Source: Kiloniellales bacterium (GTDB lineage Bacteria > Pseudomonadota > Alphaproteobacteria > Kiloniellales > JAKSDN01). Taken from it: a stretch of DNA of 64,000 nt. Position numbers and translations under genes: made by a program. Location of the stretch: the NCBI GenBank assembly GCA_028280455.1, contig JANQLT010000057.1, positions 124,001-188,000 on the forward strand, read 5' to 3'. Under the pieces are notes generated by a model. The model saw nothing but the letters and a program-made list of their open reading frames with translations. It searched no databases and was not told where the DNA came from. Each line of letters opens with the position of its first letter. Position 1 is the first letter of the stretch. This document shows, in pieces, positions 27,870-36,963 of the stretch.

Positions 27870-29170
27870 AACAGCATATTCGGTAGAACCAATATTATCT
27901 CCGGAAAGAGCATACAAACGCCGAGCCCGATCATCATAAGGACCACGAACGGCAATACAGAGCGATAGATATCCGTGACGACGACGCCGGGCGGCGCCAC
28001 CCCTTTCAAATAGAACAGATTGTAGCCGAATGGCGGCGTCAGGAACCCGATCTCCATCGCAATGATGAACAGGATCCCGAACCAGACCGGATCGAAACCG
28101 AGGCTGATGATGATCGGGACGAAGACCGGAACGGTGATCATAATGATGCCGATCGTATCCAGAACCATGCCCAACAGGATGAGTATCAGCATGATTGTCA
28201 GCAAAACGAGGTAACGATTGAGGTCGAGATCCAAGACAAACCCTTCGATCAGGCGGGCCGCCCCGATACTCGTATAGAACGTAGACAGTGCCGCAGCGCC
28301 GATAATGATCCAGAAAGAAAGGCAACTGTATCGCAGCGTCTCCTCACAGGCCTCACGGACCAATGGCCAGGACAGGCGGCCACGCAAAACCGTCGCAATC
28401 ACGCTGCCAAGGGCTCCGACGGCAGCAGATTCCGAGACACTCGCCAGTCCCGTCAATATCGAGCCGAGCACACAAACGACCAGAAGGCCCGGTACGACAA
28501 GCCCTTTCAGAGAAGAGAACTTCTCCGCCAAGCTGTAGGTCCGTTCCGGGACGCCGACCAAGCTCGGCTGAAGCGCGCTTCGCGTGAGAATGTACAAACA
28601 GAAAAAGGCCGCAAGCATCAATCCGGGCAGGATGCCTCCAGCATACAACTTCCCGATCGACGTAGAAGAAATCACGCCATAAATGATCATCGTGACACTT
28701 GGGGGAATCAGAATCCCAAGCGACCCGCCAGCGGCCACGCTCCCCAAGGCGATGTTCTTGTGGTAGTGGCGCGACAACATCGCCGGCAAGGCGATGAGCC
28801 CCATTGAAATCGTCGCCGCTCCTGATATGCCAGCCATGGCCGCAAAAACCGTACAGACAAAAATGGTCCCCACGGCCAATCCGCCCTTAACCCCGCCGAA
28901 GAACCGCGATATGGACTCGAACAGCTCTTCGGCGATCTGCGACCGCTGGAGCATGGCCGCCATAAAAATGAACAACGGAACTGAGGTCAGCTCAAAACTC
29001 GACGTGACGGCGAATCCCTTCATTGGCAGAATCGCCAAGGCGTTCGGGTTCCATGCAAAGTAGATGAACCCGACGGAGATACCGCCGAGCGCAATCGCGA
29101 TCGGAACGCCCATCGCCAAGACAAAAATCATGCTTCCGAAGAGCAGGATTGTTCCCAACCCGGCATCCAT
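27866..29170 (-). CDS. dctM: TRAP transporter large permease subunit
   Basis: The 434-residue, roughly 12-segment membrane subunit of a tripartite (TRAP) sodium-coupled importer. Strongly hydrophobic throughout, with family segments such as GVPIAIALGGISVGFIYF near the start and GILIPPSVTMIIYGVIS in the middle. Three base pairs separate it from dctQ. It completes the dctP-dctQ-dctM operon that probably imports the island's organic-acid substrate. Confidence 0.93.
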   Translation of the reverse strand: MDAGLGTILLFGSMIFVLAMGVPIAIALGGISVGFIYFAWNPNALAILPMKGFAVTSSFELTSVPLFIFMAAMLQRSQIAEELFESISRFFGGVKGGLAVGTIFVCTVFAAMAGISGAATISMGLIALPAMLSRHYHKNIALGSVAAGGSLGILIPPSVTMIIYGVISSTSIGKLYAGGILPGLMLAAFFCLYILTRSALQPSLVGVPERTYSLAEKFSSLKGLVVPGLLVVCVLGSILTGLASVSESAAVGALGSVIATVLRGRLSWPLVREACEETLRYSCLSFWIIIGAAALSTFYTSIGAARLIEGFVLDLDLNRYLVLLTIMLILILLGMVLDTIGIIMITVPVFVPIIISLGFDPVWFGILFIIAMEIGFLTPPFGYNLFYLKGVAPPGVVVTDIYRSVLPFVVLMMIGLGVCMLFPEIILVLPNMLF

Positions 29171-29173
29171 GGG

Positions 29174-29677
29174 TCAGTCCTTCCTCGAAAGGTGCGTTTG
29201 CCATAGCTGAAGGACGTGCGAGAGCCATGCGAGGGAGAGCATCAGCGCCCCTGCAGGAACCATCGCCTTGGCGAGATACACCGGTCCATTCCATGTACCG
29301 GTTGCAGAAACTTCGTTCATCTCGAACGAACTCAAGGCAAGGTCATATCCGATCGTCAGCAAACATCCCACAAAGAGGACGAACATCGCCGTTCCGAGGG
29401 TGACATCAATAAGGGCCTGATATTTCTCCGGAAGCGCCAGATAGATGATGTCGACACGAACAAAGGCCTTTCGCCGAAACGCGTAGCCGCTGCCCAAAAA
29501 TACGTACGCGGTCATGAGCCATCTGGCGGTATCGTATGACCAGGGTGCGGAGCCGCTAAAGACGGTCCGCACGACGATGCCTGAGATTATGATTGCCGTA
29601 ATCAATAGAACCGTGATGGACACGGCTCTGCCTACGACATCGACAATTCTATCGAGAGTGCATATGACGCGATTCAA
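29174..29677 (-). CDS. dctQ: TRAP transporter small permease subunit
   Basis: A 167-residue protein with four predicted membrane segments, including AVSITVLLITAIIISGIVV and the SYDTARWLMTAYVFLGSGYAFRRKAFVRVDI block typical of DctQ. It bridges the periplasmic receptor and DctM. About 235 bp separate it from dctP upstream; that gap shows no gene and may hold an internal processing or terminator-like signal. Confidence 0.92.
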   Translation of the reverse strand: MNRVICTLDRIVDVVGRAVSITVLLITAIIISGIVVRTVFSGSAPWSYDTARWLMTAYVFLGSGYAFRRKAFVRVDIIYLALPEKYQALIDVTLGTAMFVLFVGCLLTIGYDLALSSFEMNEVSATGTWNGPVYLAKAMVPAGALMLSLAWLSHVLQLWQTHLSRKD

Positions 29678-29912
29678 GGCTTCGATCCTACCGTTGACGG
29701 CCGGTCATCATCTTCTCAGCCTTTGCACGAGATGTCGCCTAGGATGCTGGTGATCCGACATGGAGAAGACCAAAACCAGACGCCCATCGAGACGGACGTC
29801 GCTCGATAGGCGCCAGTTGTCAATCGGCTTGGGAGAGGCTCCGTGTTCGGGTGAAAGCCGAAGATCGGAGCCAAGAGCGCTCTAACTTATAGGTGCGATG
29901 CCTCTTCCTTGA

Positions 29913-30932
29913 TCACCGCCCAAGGTCCGACAGATACTTCTTCAGGATCTCCACGCCGCGAGCGGCGTCTTCGTCTTCCTTGGCATAGTCGTCGAGAAGC
30001 CCGCTCACCGACGAAGCCATGCTTGCCCAATCTTCATCCGAGATTCGCGTGATGGTGACCCCGCCTTCGACCATTTTGTTCAAGGCTGCCGCGTCCTCCA
30101 GTGCGGCCAAGGAGAGGTACTTCATCGACGAGGCTAGGCCGGCCTGATCCAGTATGGCCTGCAGATCTTTCGGGAGACTGTTCCAGGAGTCCATGTTGAC
30201 ACCAAAGAAGTTGTTTCCTGCCTCCATGATTGACGGCTGGACATAATACTTGGCCACCTCATGCAGTCCTGCGTTGAAGTTGCCGGCTGCGCTGCCCCAG
30301 CGAACGGCATCGACCGTGCCGGTCGCCAGAGCGGTGTAGATTTCGCCGCCACCCATAAACACCGGCGTCGCCCCGAGGCTCTCGAACCACTTGGCGCCCA
30401 GCCCGAACTCGCGGACTTTCAGCCCCTCGAAGTCGCTGGCCGATGTGATCGGCTTGGTCGACACGAGGTCCCAAGGCGACGAAAGCTGCGGCGCCAGATA
30501 GTGAATGTTGTGCCTTGCGAAGACTTCCCTCGTCAGCGAGATGAAGTCGTATTCGTAAAAGAGATTGTAGCGCTCCGTCGGTGTCCGTATAGCGCCGGGC
30601 ACACCCGTTTCCAGGATGCCGATCGGCCCGATCTTTCCGGTGTAGTAGGCTCCCGTCAGAACGCCCATCTCGATGAGACCATTGCCGACGGCTTCCAAGC
30701 CCTCCGTTATCGGGAACAAGGCGCCCACAGGGAATATCTCGAAAGAGATACGCCCGCCAGACATCTCTTCGGCCACCTCGGCGAAGTGCTCCAGCGCCAC
30801 ATAGCCCGGCGAACCAGGGTTCAGATTGCTTTGGATGCGCCAATTGAAATCTGCCGACATAGCGGGCGCCGCGATTGACAAAGCCAACGCCCCCGAAACG
30901 ATGGCGCCCCTCATGCACGTCACGACTCCCAT
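29913..30932 (-). CDS. dctP: TRAP transporter substrate-binding protein
   Basis: Periplasmic DctP-type receptor, about 339 residues, with Sec signal peptide MGVVTCMRGAIVSGALALSI...MSADF. The segment LKVREFGLGAKWFESLGATPV contains the arginine that in this family usually grips a ligand carboxylate, followed by the GGGEIYTALATGTVDAV block. The tracked start (30977) adds 15 residues; GGAGG eight bp before ATG 30932 supports the shorter protein, which also begins at the signal peptide. The ligand is probably a carboxylate, fitting the adjacent acyl-CoA ligase. The sites around 30981 suggest IclR control. Confidence 0.92.
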   Translation of the reverse strand: MGVVTCMRGAIVSGALALSIAAPAMSADFNWRIQSNLNPGSPGYVALEHFAEVAEEMSGGRISFEIFPVGALFPITEGLEAVGNGLIEMGVLTGAYYTGKIGPIGILETGVPGAIRTPTERYNLFYEYDFISLTREVFARHNIHYLAPQLSSPWDLVSTKPITSASDFEGLKVREFGLGAKWFESLGATPVFMGGGEIYTALATGTVDAVRWGSAAGNFNAGLHEVAKYYVQPSIMEAGNNFFGVNMDSWNSLPKDLQAILDQAGLASSMKYLSLAALEDAAALNKMVEGGVTITRISDEDWASMASSVSGLLDDYAKEDEDAARGVEILKKYLSDLGR

Positions 30933-30980
30933 TGACAGATCCTCCAGCGTTGCCGTGATTGACTGTTGATGTTTCATTTT

Positions 30981-30997
30981 TCGGAACTTTATTTAGA
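30981..30997. promoter_or_regulatory. IclR-type operator copy upstream of dctP
   Basis: TCGGAACTTTATTTAGA differs from the palindrome at 26838-26854 at only 2 of 17 positions. It lies about 50 bp upstream of the dctP start. One arm (TTCCGA to TTTAGA) is imperfect. Confidence 0.6.
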
Positions 30998-31441
30998 TTA
31001 ATGAGATTACAGCACTCATCGCTTCGATGTCAATTCCAGCGCTGCCATCTCCGAGCCACCTTCCCGCCTCGCGGGCTGCGGGAGTCACGCATTTTGGGTT
31101 TGTGCCGCAGGGATGGGTCCGGCGATTTCTGCGGCCGCTGCTTGCCATCCTCGAGCCCGGGCTTTGGTCCGGGGGGATTTGCATTTGCAACGGCAGCTCT
31201 ATCCGCCGGGGCGGGCACAGACCCAGGCGCGGCAGGCGGAGCTGCCGGGCGGCCTCACCACTTGATCTCGCGCGACAGTCCATCCACCTGATACCAAACG
31301 CGACGGCGTGCCCGCAGCGAAGCGACGAGAAGCCTGCGTGGCGCCTGAACGCCATACAGACCGCAATTGAGTGCAGCTCATCGCAGTCTGGCATGAGACG
31401 TCGACAAGGCTGACCGCATCGATGTACAAGCGACGAAGCGA
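30998..31441. other. about 440 bp without a recognisable gene
   Basis: Lies between the divergent dctP and pyrC genes. ORFs cover it on both strands (31027-31413 plus, 30993-31394 minus), but their translations are Arg/Pro/Ser-rich, show no motif and lack ribosome sites. I read it as non-coding or decayed DNA containing the promoters for both genes. Confidence 0.5.
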
Positions 31442-32581
31442 GTGCAGGTCCGTAGCCAAGGAGGTCGAGCCATAGCCGAAGACAATGGCGGCACGGCGTC
31501 GCCCCCTGAGACCGGTGAAGTTCTGACCCTCCGCGAGCCGGACGACTGGCACGTCCATCTCCGCGACGGTGCCATGTTGACCTTCGCCGCCGACCACACC
31601 GCCCGCCAGTTCGCGCGTGCCATCGTGATGCCGAACCTGGTCCCGCCAGTGACGACGGTCGCCGCCGCCGAGGCCTATCGAACGCGCATTCTGGCTGCGC
31701 TGCCCGGAGGTCGCCGCTTCACGCCGCTGATGACCGCCTATCTGACTGACGAGATCGATCCGGAAGAGATCGCGACAGGCTTCAAGCGCGGTGTCTTCAC
31801 GGCGTGCAAGCTCTATCCCGCGGGGGCCACGACCAATTCGGAGGATGGCGTCACGGAGGTGCGCAAGATCTGGCCGGTGTTGGAGCGCATGCAGGCAATC
31901 GGCATGCCACTGCTGGTGCATGGCGAGGTGGTGTCGCCGGATATCGACGTCTTCGACCGCGAGGCCGTGTTCCTTGAGAGGGTTCTGACGCCGGTGCTGG
32001 CGGACTTTCCCGGCCTCAAGGTGGTGCTGGAACACATCACTACCGAAGACTCGGTTCGCTTCGTCGAGGCAGCGGGATCGACCCTGGCGGCGACGATCAC
32101 GGCGCACCATCTGCGGATCGACCGCAACGCCATGTTCGCAGGCGGGCTGCGCCCGCACGCCTACTGCCTGCCGGTCGCCAAACGCCGCCGTCACAAAGAG
32201 GCGTTGCGCCAAGCAGCAACGTCAGGCAATCCCAAGTTCTTCCTCGGGACCGACTCCGCACCCCATCAGAAGCATGAAAAGGAAAGCGCCTGCGGTTGCG
32301 CCGGCATTTTCAGTGCACCGACGGCACTCGAAAGCTACGCCCAGACATTCGAAGAGGAAGGTGCCCTCGGCCGGCTCGAGGCCTTCGCATCGGAGTTCGG
32401 TCCAGGCTTCTACGGCCTGCCGCTCAACGAGGGAACGGTCACGCTGCGGCGAAAGCCGCAGGACGTGCCCGAACTGATGGGCGACGACAAGCTGCATGTT
32501 GTTCCCTTCCACGCGGGCGAGACCCTGGCATGGCGGTTTGCCGGCCGAACCGGTCAGACGCGGGATGACAGCCTATTGTGA
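31442..32581 (+). CDS. pyrC: dihydroorotase
   Basis: Class II dihydroorotase of pyrimidine synthesis, interconverting carbamoyl-aspartate and dihydroorotate. Zinc-site motifs are complete: DDWHVHLRDG (HxH), CKLYPAGATTNS with the carboxylated Lys, LLVHGEV, LEHITT, TITAHHL and LGTDSAPH. The start is uncertain: the tracked GTG at 31442 has no ribosome site, whereas AAGGAGG at 31459-31465 points at an in-frame ATA (codon 11, 31472) instead of a normal start. The C-terminus abuts an IS630-type transposase remnant. No other pyrimidine genes are nearby. Confidence 0.93.
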   Translation: MQVRSQGGRAIAEDNGGTASPPETGEVLTLREPDDWHVHLRDGAMLTFAADHTARQFARAIVMPNLVPPVTTVAAAEAYRTRILAALPGGRRFTPLMTAYLTDEIDPEEIATGFKRGVFTACKLYPAGATTNSEDGVTEVRKIWPVLERMQAIGMPLLVHGEVVSPDIDVFDREAVFLERVLTPVLADFPGLKVVLEHITTEDSVRFVEAAGSTLAATITAHHLRIDRNAMFAGGLRPHAYCLPVAKRRRHKEALRQAATSGNPKFFLGTDSAPHQKHEKESACGCAGIFSAPTALESYAQTFEEEGALGRLEAFASEFGPGFYGLPLNEGTVTLRRKPQDVPELMGDDKLHVVPFHAGETLAWRFAGRTGQTRDDSLL

Positions 32582-32582
32582 A

Positions 32583-33345
32583 CGCACAGCCGGCTCGGCG
32601 ACCGAGCATCTGAGGGAACAGATAGGCGTTCTGGTAGCGCTGTTCGGCCGGCAGGCGCGGTCTTGCGCCGGTCTTGGCCCCAAATGCGTGTGCGGCCGTT
32701 CTTCTGCCCGAGCCTGGCCTCGTCCCTCGGATCGAGCCCGAGGGCAGGCACTGCCACCCGATCTCGATCGGCTTGTTCCTGGGCCGATGGCCTATGTGAG
32801 CGGCAAGCGTCCGGACGAGCTTTTTTGAACGCCTCGAGCACCCGCGGTTCCTATCTCGGATGCTGCGGGCGGCCGCTGACGTAGGAGAACGAGAGCGCCC
32901 GCAGCCGGTCGGAGATCGCCCGTTCGCTGTAGCTCACGCCGAAGCGGTCTTCGATGACCCGCTGCAGGTCGACCCACCGCCAGCGCACGATGCCGTCCAC
33001 GGCCGGATCGGGGCCGGATCGGGGCCGGTCTCGACAATCTCCGCCAGCTCGCACATCTGCGCCTCGCCAAGCCAGCGTGGACGACCGCTATGCGGACGAT
33101 CCCTGAGGCCCTCAGGACCTTCTGCATTGAAGCGATGCGCCGCGCGACGCACCGCGCTACGCGCCCCTCAGCGTCTGGCGGTCCATGCCGCCGACCCGGG
33201 CCGCATCCGCCCGGCTCGTCCCGTCAAAGACCGCCGCCAGGGCCAAAAAAAGCCGGCGGATCCGCCGGGGATTGCCGCTGCGCTTGGCGAGCGCGCGCAG
33301 CACCGCGGCATCATAGTCGTCTCGAAGCTGAACACTCGATGGCAT
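32583..33345 (-). pseudogene. IS630-family transposase, frameshifted and truncated
   Basis: Reading backwards from an ATG at 33345 behind GGAGG, the fragments in three frames form one IS630-type transposase: LRALAKRSGNPRRIRRLFLA, then RFNAEGPEGLRDRPHSGRP, then RWVDLQRVIEDRFGVSYSER and LRALSFSYVSGRPQHP, then DEARLGQKNGRTRIW, the catalytic-Asp region. At least three frameshifts break it and the C-terminal third, with the last acidic residue, is missing where it meets pyrC. It is inactive. I did not identify terminal inverted repeats. Confidence 0.85.
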
Positions 33346-33527
33346 GGCGAACCTCCTTCGCCAGCCTTGAATCACACAGGCCCCCGATTTGAGAATCCCC
33401 AGCGAGTCAGAACTTCGCGCCTCTGGTATTGGAGTCCGTTTGAGAACCTGCTCATTGGACTTCAGCCAGCGTTAGCCTCAATCTCTCCATCGAGCCTGTT
33501 GCTACACAGGGCCGACGGCGATTCGGC

Positions 33528-34070
33528 TTATGCCGCCCAAGGTATGAGCTGTCCCTCGAAGTAGAGCAGCGGCTCCGAGGCTTCGCCCCCTGAGTCGATG
33601 TCAAGCACACGACCGACGCAGATAGCGTGGTCGCCGGCACCGTGAGCGTCACGCAGGTCGCAGTCGATAACCGTATCGAAATGCTCGAGCCTCGGGACAG
33701 CATTGTGGCTGTAAGTCCAGCGACAAAGGCCGGAGCGGTCGGCGCCCTTTTGCGCAAAACCGAGAGCGAGGTCCTGCTGATCGCTCCTTAGGAAATGAAC
33801 CGCAAAGCGGCCCGATTCTCGCATTGCTCGATAGCAGCGCGTAGCTCGATTGACGCACACGAGAATCAACGGCGGGTCGAGGGACACGGAGGAGAATGCA
33901 TTGGCCGTCAGGCCGCACAACTCGCCGGCGGCGTCGAAGGCGGTCACGATCGTCACGCCCGTCGGGAACCGCCCCATGGCTCTGCGGAACCGGTCCGCTT
34001 CTATCTGCTCGCTCATTTGATATCCGGCCTCAGTTCCAGTCGCTCTGCATAGGGCTACGGTCGACGTCAT
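33528..34070 (-). CDS. flavin reductase family protein
   Basis: FMN-binding NAD(P)H:flavin reductase of the split-barrel type that feeds reduced flavin to a monooxygenase. Family motifs: FRRAMGRFPTGVTIVTA, GLTANAFSSVSLDPPLILVCV, and GRFAVHFLRSDQQDLA. ATG 34070 overlaps the stop of the luciferase-like gene (ATGA), the simplest coupled start; an ATG at 34016 (MSEQIEADRFRR) is the alternative and closer to the usual N-terminus. Its partner is almost certainly the adjacent luciferase-like monooxygenase. Confidence 0.9.
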   Translation of the reverse strand: MTSTVALCRATGTEAGYQMSEQIEADRFRRAMGRFPTGVTIVTAFDAAGELCGLTANAFSSVSLDPPLILVCVNRATRCYRAMRESGRFAVHFLRSDQQDLALGFAQKGADRSGLCRWTYSHNAVPRLEHFDTVIDCDLRDAHGAGDHAICVGRVLDIDSGGEASEPLLYFEGQLIPWAA

Positions 34071-35254
34071 TCTGCCGCGCTCTCCTTCGCAAAGCGGTCC
34101 CGATGCCAAGCCGTCAAGCGCGGCAGAACCTCTTCTGCAAGCAACCGCAGGCAGTTCATCTGGTGCGCGTGAGGGAGCCCAGGCCATGTGCACTTGAATA
34201 TGATCTGTTCCATCCGAGTGACCTCGTAGAAGGCCTTTATCTTCTCAACAACCTCGTCCACCGAGCCGAAGAAGAGAGCACGGTCACGGACAAAATCGTA
34301 GGTTATCTCCCGCTTCAGGTCCGCCTCCAACTCAGGCGCAATCTCCTCGCCTGGGTCCAGGTAGATGCGCGGGCCGCGCCAGTTCGCGAAGTTCAAGCTC
34401 TCCATCAGGGGCCCTTCGGCGATACGTCGCGCTTCTGCTTCGCTCTCAGCCACGAAGGTATCCCGCACGATGGCCGTCTTGGCGCCGAAGGCTATGGGCT
34501 TGCCGTGAAACTCCTCGTAGGCGTCGCGGTAGATGCCGAGCCGGTGCTTCAAGGTGGCGGCGGTCGGTCGCCACATGATGATGCCCATATCATGCTCCGC
34601 CGCATAGCGCATGGAACGGGGCGATTCGCTGACCACCTGCCACAAGGGCGGCAGCGGCCTCTGGTACGGCCCCGGGATGACGCTCAGCTTCACCAGCTCG
34701 TTGGTCTCCGGATCAACGTAGTCCGGGTCGTCAACCGTGTGGGCCCGGTCGGCACGGAAGCCCGGGGCCGGAAACTGATACACCGGGCCTTTGTAGGAGA
34801 AGATCCGCTGGCTGAGGGCGGCTTTGACGACTCCGACGGTGTCTTCGAAGACGCGGAAGTTCGCGTCTTGATCGTTCGGGTCGGCCGCCGGATTGAGGTT
34901 CGTCGCTTCTAACCCGTAGTTGCCTCGCCCAAAGCCGATGTCCAGGCGCCCCTTTGCCATCTGATCCAGCATCGCCAGGTCTTCCGCCAGGCGGAGTGGA
35001 TGCCAAAAAGTAACGATCGCCGCACTGAGGCCGATGCGGATACTCTTCGTCCGTGCCGCGAGATCAGCAGCGAAGAGAATCGGGTTTGGCAGCATCTCGC
35101 GGCCCCAGATGCTGAAGTGGTGCTCCGGAAGCCAGACGTTGGCGAAGCCCTTCTGGTCGCAGTAGGCCACCACCTCACGCACCTCGTCGACCAACTGGTC
35201 GTAGGGGCGAGCTTTCGAGATGTCATGAATGTTCTGCGAGATTCCAAACCGCAT
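34067..35254 (-). CDS. luciferase-like (LLM class) flavin-dependent monooxygenase
   Basis: A TIM-barrel oxygenase of about 395 residues using reduced FMN from the flavin reductase gene it overlaps. Recognisable segments are WLPEHHFSIWGREMLPNPIL near the N-terminus and DQMAKGRLDIGFGRGNYGLE, the flavin-phosphate region. The tracked ORF begins at 35338, but GGAGAGG just before ATG 35254 (MRFGISQNIHD) marks the family's usual start. Divergent from the aldehyde dehydrogenase, with the palindrome ATGGTATACCAT between them. Substrate unknown; such two-component enzymes oxidise ketones, alkanesulfonates, long alkanes or amines. Confidence 0.92.
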   Translation of the reverse strand: MRFGISQNIHDISKARPYDQLVDEVREVVAYCDQKGFANVWLPEHHFSIWGREMLPNPILFAADLAARTKSIRIGLSAAIVTFWHPLRLAEDLAMLDQMAKGRLDIGFGRGNYGLEATNLNPAADPNDQDANFRVFEDTVGVVKAALSQRIFSYKGPVYQFPAPGFRADRAHTVDDPDYVDPETNELVKLSVIPGPYQRPLPPLWQVVSESPRSMRYAAEHDMGIIMWRPTAATLKHRLGIYRDAYEEFHGKPIAFGAKTAIVRDTFVAESEAEARRIAEGPLMESLNFANWRGPRIYLDPGEEIAPELEADLKREITYDFVRDRALFFGSVDEVVEKIKAFYEVTRMEQIIFKCTWPGLPHAHQMNCLRLLAEEVLPRLTAWHRDRFAKESAAE

Positions 35255-35302
35255 TTGGCCTCTCCAAGCCGGTCGAGGGTGCGTTTTGCAGATGACGATA
35301 TG

Positions 35303-35314
35303 ATGGTATACCAT
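35303..35314. promoter_or_regulatory. GntR operator palindrome (copy 1)
   Basis: ATGGTATACCAT, perfect 12-bp palindrome between the divergent monooxygenase and aldehyde dehydrogenase genes. TGGTATACCA-type sites are typical of FadR-subfamily GntR regulators. An identical copy lies at 40880 and a near-identical one beside the GntR gene at 45404. Confidence 0.75.
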
Positions 35315-35408
35315 ATTACAAAATTTGTCGCCTGACAAGACCGTCCCCGCTAGGATGGATGTTAGGCGGGGCCCAACTCAGCATCCGCGGGAGATAAGGA
35401 GGGAGAGC

Positions 35409-36905
35409 TTGAGAACGGGGACGGCAGATCCGGTTAGGTTCAAGATGTTCATCGATGGCGACTGGGCCGAGGCCTCCGGGGATCGGTCTATAGACTCCAT
35501 AAACCCTGCGACCGAGGAGGTCTGGGCTCAGTTTCCTGATGCTGACGCAGCGGACGTGGACCGCGCGGTAAGGGCGGCTGATCGGGCTTTCTCGGAAGGC
35601 CCCTGGTCGCGGATGAGTGCGCGCGACCGCGGCCAATGCCTGCGACGGATTGCGCAGGCGATCGGGCCGATAGCCGAAGAGCTCGGCCGCGTCGAGACGA
35701 AGGACACCGGAAAGCTAGTGCGCGAGACGACCTGGCAGGCGCGGAACCTGGTGGAGGTCTACGACTACTACGCCGGCTTGGCCGACAAGCTGCAGGGCGA
35801 CCTTCCGCCCACCCCGCCCGGAAGTCCCTTGGCGATGGTGGTGCGAGAGCCGTTGGGCGTGGTCGCGGCGATCGTACCCTGGAACTCCCAGCTTCATCTC
35901 GCAGCCATGAAGATCGCGCCGGCGCTGGCAGCGGGAAACACCATTGTCGTCAAGGCCTCGGAAGATGCCTCGGCCGCGATGCTCAAGTTTGCGGAAGCTC
36001 TTCAAGCAGCCGAGGTTCCGCCAGGCGTGGTGAACATCGTCACCGGCCGAGGCACGCCGTGCGGCGAGACCCTCGTGTCGCATCCCCTGGCGCGCCGAGT
36101 GAGCTTTACGGGTGGCGTGGAAACGGCGCGTAAGATCATCCCCGCCACTGCCGAGAACGTGGCGATGATGTCGCTGGAGCTGGGCGGAAAATCGCCGGTG
36201 ATCGTGTTCGACGACGCCGAGCTGGACAGCGCCATCAATGGGGTAACAGCGGCCATCTTCGGAGCGAGCGGACAGAGCTGCGCGGCCGGCTCTCGCCTCC
36301 TTCTGCAGAAGGGAATCTACGAGGCCATGGTCGAGCGGCTGGTTGAACGCAGCCGGCGGATCCGCATCGGGGACCCTCTCGATCCGCGGACCCATATGGG
36401 TCCGCTCGCGACAGGCTCGCAGCGCGAGCGTATAGAGACGCTGCTCGAGAAAGCGCTCGGCGAGGGCGGGGTGCTTCTGGCCGGCGGCGCACGACCGCCG
36501 GAACTCGACAAAGGCTTCTACTTCCAGCCGACCATCGTCGCCTTCGATGAGCAGTCCAGTGATCTTGTACGCCGCGAGCTGTTCGGGCCTGTCCTCAGCG
36601 TGCTTCGGTTCAGCGACGAGAGCGAAGCCGTCGCCATGGCGCGGGACTCGGACTACGCCTTCGCCGGCGGCGTATTCTCCAGAGACTTCGCCCGAGCCTA
36701 CCGCGTAGCCCGCGCGTTGCCGGCCGGACGCGTCTGGGTCAACACCTACCGCACCACCTCTGTCATGGTTCCTTTCGGCGGCGCAAAGCACAGCGGGTAC
36801 GGGCGCGAAGGCGGTATGGAGGCGGTCCGAGACTACACTCAGACAAAGGGTATCTTCGTCGAGGTATCCGGCAAGCCGGTGAGCGATCCCTTCGTCATGC
36901 GATAG
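35409..36905 (+). CDS. NAD(P)-dependent aldehyde dehydrogenase
   Basis: Oxidises an aldehyde to the acid. About 498 residues: VVAAIVPWNSQLHLA cofactor segment, catalytic Glu in LELGGKSP, catalytic Cys in GASGQSCAAGSRLL, and the C-terminal PFGGAKHSGYGREGG. The first ATG in this frame lies far upstream without support, while AAGGAGGGAG directly precedes a TTG at 35409; I take TTG as start, giving the normal family length. It heads the plus-strand operon with the dpp-type transporter and is probably GntR-controlled. It may oxidise the product of the monooxygenase or aldo/keto reductase step. Confidence 0.92.
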   Translation: MRTGTADPVRFKMFIDGDWAEASGDRSIDSINPATEEVWAQFPDADAADVDRAVRAADRAFSEGPWSRMSARDRGQCLRRIAQAIGPIAEELGRVETKDTGKLVRETTWQARNLVEVYDYYAGLADKLQGDLPPTPPGSPLAMVVREPLGVVAAIVPWNSQLHLAAMKIAPALAAGNTIVVKASEDASAAMLKFAEALQAAEVPPGVVNIVTGRGTPCGETLVSHPLARRVSFTGGVETARKIIPATAENVAMMSLELGGKSPVIVFDDAELDSAINGVTAAIFGASGQSCAAGSRLLLQKGIYEAMVERLVERSRRIRIGDPLDPRTHMGPLATGSQRERIETLLEKALGEGGVLLAGGARPPELDKGFYFQPTIVAFDEQSSDLVRRELFGPVLSVLRFSDESEAVAMARDSDYAFAGGVFSRDFARAYRVARALPAGRVWVNTYRTTSVMVPFGGAKHSGYGREGGMEAVRDYTQTKGIFVEVSGKPVSDPFVMR

Positions 36906-36963
36906 GAGCAAGCAATGCGCAACCGATGCGACAAGGCCAAAGGCATCCAATGAAGGCAACCAT

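Noticed and set aside
31199-32212. 337-residue minus-strand ORF opposite pyrC
   Set aside because: It lies antisense to a clearly conserved dihydroorotase, is rich in Arg/His/Gln and shows no motif; a shadow ORF of G+C-rich coding DNA.
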